NCBI GenBank assembly: GCA_964511945.1
Contig: CAZEHO010000047.1
Coordinates: 1 to 16,518, forward strand
DNA from: CAZEHO01 sp964511945
Lineage (GTDB): Bacteria; Actinomycetota; Acidimicrobiia; Spongiisociales; UBA11373
DNA length: 16,518 nt
Direction: 5' to 3'
The translations under genes were made by a program, and so were the position numbers. Within the stretch, counting starts at the first letter, position 1. Each line of letters starts with the position of its first letter. The notes under the pieces were generated by a model. It had not been told where the DNA came from and made no database searches. It saw nothing but the letters and a program-made list of their open reading frames with translations. This document shows, in pieces, positions 14,656-16,518 of this stretch.

Positions 14656-15374
14656 GCGAGTGCCGGCGAATCAATATGTGGGCGGGACCACGCAACGTGT
14701 CGACGGCAATGATGTATGCCTGGCGGGAGCGCTCCGATACGACCGTGTGGGACGAGCCGATGTACGGCCACTACCTGGTGTTCACCGGTGTCCAGCACGC
14801 CGTGCGGGACGACATCCTGGCGGTCGTCCCGATCGACCGCGACGAGATCGTCGACCTCATGCTGAACCGGCCGTGCCCGACCCCGGTGTGGTTCTACAAG
14901 AACATGGCCCACCACTTGGTCGGATTCGACCTCGCGGCGTTCGATACGCTCGACAGTTTCATCCTGACCAGGGATCCGCGGGAGATGCTGCCGTCGCTGG
15001 CCCGCGGGCTGGGCCGGGTGCCGATGATGTCCGACACCGGATACGACGCCCAGGTAGCGATCGCCGAGCGCCTGGCTGCGCTCGGCCGGCGGCCGCCGGT
15101 TGTGGTCTCACGCGATCTGCTGATGGACCCCGCCGCGGTGCTCGGGCGCCTGTGCGCAGCCCTCGAACTCCGTTACGTCGACAACATGCTGTCGTGGCCG
15201 CCGGGTCCGAAACCCGAGGATGGCGTCTGGGCCCCCCACTGGTACGGCCGCCTCCACGAGACCACCGGGTTCGTGCCCTACGAGCCGAGGACCGATCCCT
15301 TCCCGTACGAACTGGAGTCGATCTACGCCCAGTGTGCGCCGCTGTATGAACGATTGGTGGAGTACTCGGTCTAG
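14652..15374 (+). CDS. Sulfotransferase-like P-loop protein
   Basis: A 240-residue protein begins with INMWAGPRNVSTAMMYAWRE (7-26), the phosphate-binding loop of sulfotransferases (5'-PSB) at GPRNVST, followed by VWDEPMYGHYL. 'FILTRDPREMLPSLAR' (113-128) corresponds to the 3'-phosphate-binding 'RDPR' motif. Its activity, if any, would move a sulfo group from PAPS, but the acceptor is unknown. It starts at GTG 14652 within the stop of the aminotransferase gene, so the two are made together. From memory, plant proteins named 'branched-chain aminotransferase-like' fuse a sulfotransferase-like domain to a class IV aminotransferase, which supports joint function. The stop TAG shares its last base with a MITE-like element. 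Confidence 0.75.
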   Translation: MSECRRINMWAGPRNVSTAMMYAWRERSDTTVWDEPMYGHYLVFTGVQHAVRDDILAVVPIDRDEIVDLMLNRPCPTPVWFYKNMAHHLVGFDLAAFDTLDSFILTRDPREMLPSLARGLGRVPMMSDTGYDAQVAIAERLAALGRRPPVVVSRDLLMDPAAVLGRLCAALELRYVDNMLSWPPGPKPEDGVWAPHWYGRLHETTGFVPYEPRTDPFPYELESIYAQCAPLYERLVEYSV

Positions 15375-15539
15375 TGCCACGTCACAAAACGTTTGGCGGG
15401 TTCAGATGCGGCTCAGGACGCCTCCGGCTGTGTCCTCGCCCTTGACGCACGCATCCGAGTGCGCCTGCGGGACTGCGTCCTTGCCGGGCGACGCCCTGAG
15501 CTCGCCCTGAAACCTCGCCAACGTTATGAGACACGGCAC
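15374..15539. mobile_element. 166-bp MITE-like element with imperfect terminal inverted repeats
   Basis: The left end GTGCCACGTCACAAAACGTT (then TGGCG) matches the reverse complement of the right end, GTGCCGTGTCTCATAACGTT (then GGCG), with GTGCC, a shared CA-rich middle and AACGTT-GGCG in both. The inner sequence has no gene. The left end begins at the last base of the sulfotransferase stop and the right end lies ten bases from the end of the broken TfoX gene. No clear target-site duplication is seen. A non-autonomous transposable element is inferred; the parent family is not identified. Confidence 0.6.
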
Positions 15540-15548
15540 CAGCCGGTT

Positions 15549-15898
15549 CTACTTCCTCCTGACCTTCGGCGGCATCGCCGCGGTTTGATGCAGGCGCGTG
15601 CCACTCAGGGCTCGGCGAGTTCGGGTTTCCCACGCCACTGCGGTGGAAGCGAGGTGTACTCCTTCATCGGGCGCTCGGGTGGCCCAGAAGTGCCGGCCCC
15701 GGATGTGGCAGCGAGTTCGGCACGGGCGTCGTCGGGCAACCGGACCCCGACGTCGGGACCGAACAGCCCCATGAACATGTTGCCGTTCGCAAAGGCGGCC
15801 ACATTGCCGAACATCGGCTTGATCTCGACACCGGGTGCCTCCGGGACCAGGGATTCGAAGTAGGTCTTGTCGTCGGCGGAGGGCCTGGGAATCTTCAT
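15549..15898 (-). pseudogene. TfoX N-terminal-domain protein, 3' end broken
   Basis: MKIPRPSADDKTYFESLVP (15898 down) and GVEIKPMFGNVAAFANGNMF (24-43), then PPERPMKEYTSLPPQW, match the TfoX N-terminal domain, a small domain seen in competence regulators and many stand-alone proteins (97 residues here). The frame ends at TGA 15607-15605 after AEP, where homologs as I recall them read 'W' and then a last helix. Downstream the same frame gives VARACIKPRR, and a shifted frame ends AMPPKVRRK before TAG 15551-15549, the usual basic TfoX tail. A nonsense codon plus a frameshift therefore cut off the C-terminal 20 or so residues. The fold might survive. The start has no ribosome site but TACCGT lies nine bases ahead. 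The MITE-like element follows directly. Confidence 0.6.
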
Positions 15899-15907
15899 GG
15901 TTCGGTG

Positions 15908-15913
15908 ACGGTA
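15908..15913 (-). promoter_or_regulatory. Possible -10 element for the TfoX-like gene
   Basis: On the minus strand TACCGT (TANNNT form) ends nine bases before the ATG at 15898, with no ribosome site; a weak case for a leaderless start. Confidence 0.25.
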
Positions 15914-15922
15914 GTGGTGCCG

Positions 15923-16518
15923 TCAGCGCTGCGGCGGCGGCGGGGGAGGAGGTGGCGTGGCTGTGCCGGGTGTGTCCGGCGGAGGAGGTGGGGTAGCCGT
16001 GCCCGGGGTGTCCGGCAGCGGCGGCGGCGTGCTCGACGCGTCGCTGCCCGATTCAACCGGTGGCGGCGCCGGCACATCGCCTTCCGCCGGAGGAGCAGGG
16101 AGTTCTCCGCCTGCTCCGGTGTCCGTATCGGGGACCGAGTCGAAGCCCGGCATTGAGCCCGGCGGCTGCAGAGTGACGGTGGGCGTGCCGTCCGGTCGGT
16201 TTCCGTACACCCGGTTCCATCCGTCATCGATTCCACCACCGCGAGGACTTGTCGCCCCCGACGGGTCGGGTGGTTGCCAGTCGGGGTCGGGTACGAGGGT
16301 GACGGTGCCGTCGTGGTTGTATTTGGTTATGTACCCGTCGGGTTCGTCTGGGGGCATGCGGCTGCTGGTGCCGCCTTCGTAGATGTCGCCGCCGGGGTGG
16401 CCGGGTGGTTGCCAGTCGGGGTCGGGTACGAGGGTGACGGTGCCGTCGTGGTTGTATTTGGTTATGTACCCGTCGGGTTCGTCTGGGGGCATGCGGCTGC
16501 TGGTGCCGCCTTCGTAGA
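15923..16518 (-). CDS. Repetitive Pro-rich protein, C-terminal part (runs off window)
   Basis: The reading frame enters from the right edge as YEGGTSSRMPPDEPDGYITK and runs to TGA at 15925-15923. It contains two copies of a 45-residue unit (DGYITKYNHDGTVTLVPDPD, WQPP, GHPGGD) whose DNA is identical over the 117 bases visible, then a degenerate copy around 16150-16240 (GWNRVYGNRPDGTPTVTLQP), a Pro/Gly/Ser linker and the tail TPPPPPDTPGTATPPPPPP with a 12-residue repeat. I know no family. The start, and any signal peptide, lie outside. The frame next to it carries SADGTTTVTEP to a TGA that overlaps the TfoX start (ATGA), which resembles the repeat end and suggests a slip in the Pro tract. Probably exported or surface-attached, but that is only an inference. 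Confidence 0.65.
   Translation of the reverse strand, partial: YEGGTSSRMPPDEPDGYITKYNHDGTVTLVPDPDWQPPGHPGGDIYEGGTSSRMPPDEPDGYITKYNHDGTVTLVPDPDWQPPDPSGATSPRGGGIDDGWNRVYGNRPDGTPTVTLQPPGSMPGFDSVPDTDTGAGGELPAPPAEGDVPAPPPVESGSDASSTPPPLPDTPGTATPPPPPDTPGTATPPPPPPPPQR
16267..16518. repeat. Tandem 135-bp direct repeats
   Basis: The segment from 16267 recurs from 16402 with a period of 135 bases (45 codons); the 117 bases that can be compared (16267-16383 and 16402-16518) are identical. More copies may follow outside the window. The absence of any silent difference points to very recent duplication or gene conversion. Confidence 0.85.

Noticed and set aside
1..16518. TGA reassigned to Trp or Cys genome-wide
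   Set aside because: deoC, the dehydrogenase, the BAX-inhibitor-like gene, the NifU-like gene and the aminotransferase all end properly at TGA.
16267..16518. CRISPR array
   Set aside because: The period is 135 bases without unique spacers, in a continuous coding frame.

Overview
The window is GC-rich DNA with GTG and TTG starts, several probably leaderless genes, an actinobacterial-style BAX-inhibitor-like membrane protein and Ser/Thr/Pro-linker lipoproteins. It looks like a high-GC Actinomycetota chromosome, possibly Acidimicrobiia. That assignment is an inference from gene content; no rRNA or other marker gene is present.

Layout. Positions 1-850 are a decayed patch: the tail of an RHS/YD-repeat gene, the 3' half of a tRNA-Arg-like sequence with a terminator, a possible tyrosine-recombinase C-terminus, and a secreted-protein pseudogene. 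Then come deoC (1129-1815), a 740-base gap with no convincing gene, and an acyl-CoA dehydrogenase (2559-3704). This last gene converges on a SAM methyltransferase whose frame is interrupted by one TGA followed by a SECIS-like hairpin. A divergent sugar-acid operon follows: kduD, kdgK and a MalY/PatB-type PLP enzyme, with a LacI-type operator palindrome in front. A BAX-inhibitor-like membrane protein and a DinG/XPD-type FeS helicase come next, then a NifU C-terminal-domain protein. A strong bidirectional terminator separates this plus-strand block from a minus-strand block (11256-13644): a lipoprotein, a GntR/FCD regulator, a small lipoprotein, a 2TM protein and a small membrane protein. A long perfect inverted repeat lies in the divergent promoter that follows. 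Beyond it a class IV aminotransferase is translationally coupled to a sulfotransferase-like P-loop protein. The window ends with a 166-bp MITE-like element, a TfoX-domain gene broken near its 3' end, and the C-terminal part of a protein with nearly identical 135-bp repeats.

How the genes fit together. KduD and KdgK handle 2-keto-3-deoxy sugar acids from uronate or pectin-type substrates, and DeoC degrades deoxyribose phosphate, so part of the window serves sugar salvage. The most striking items are the possible selenocysteine methyltransferase, the MITE-like element whose end matches a sequence in the decayed left region, and the scar of a tRNA-Arg-associated integration.
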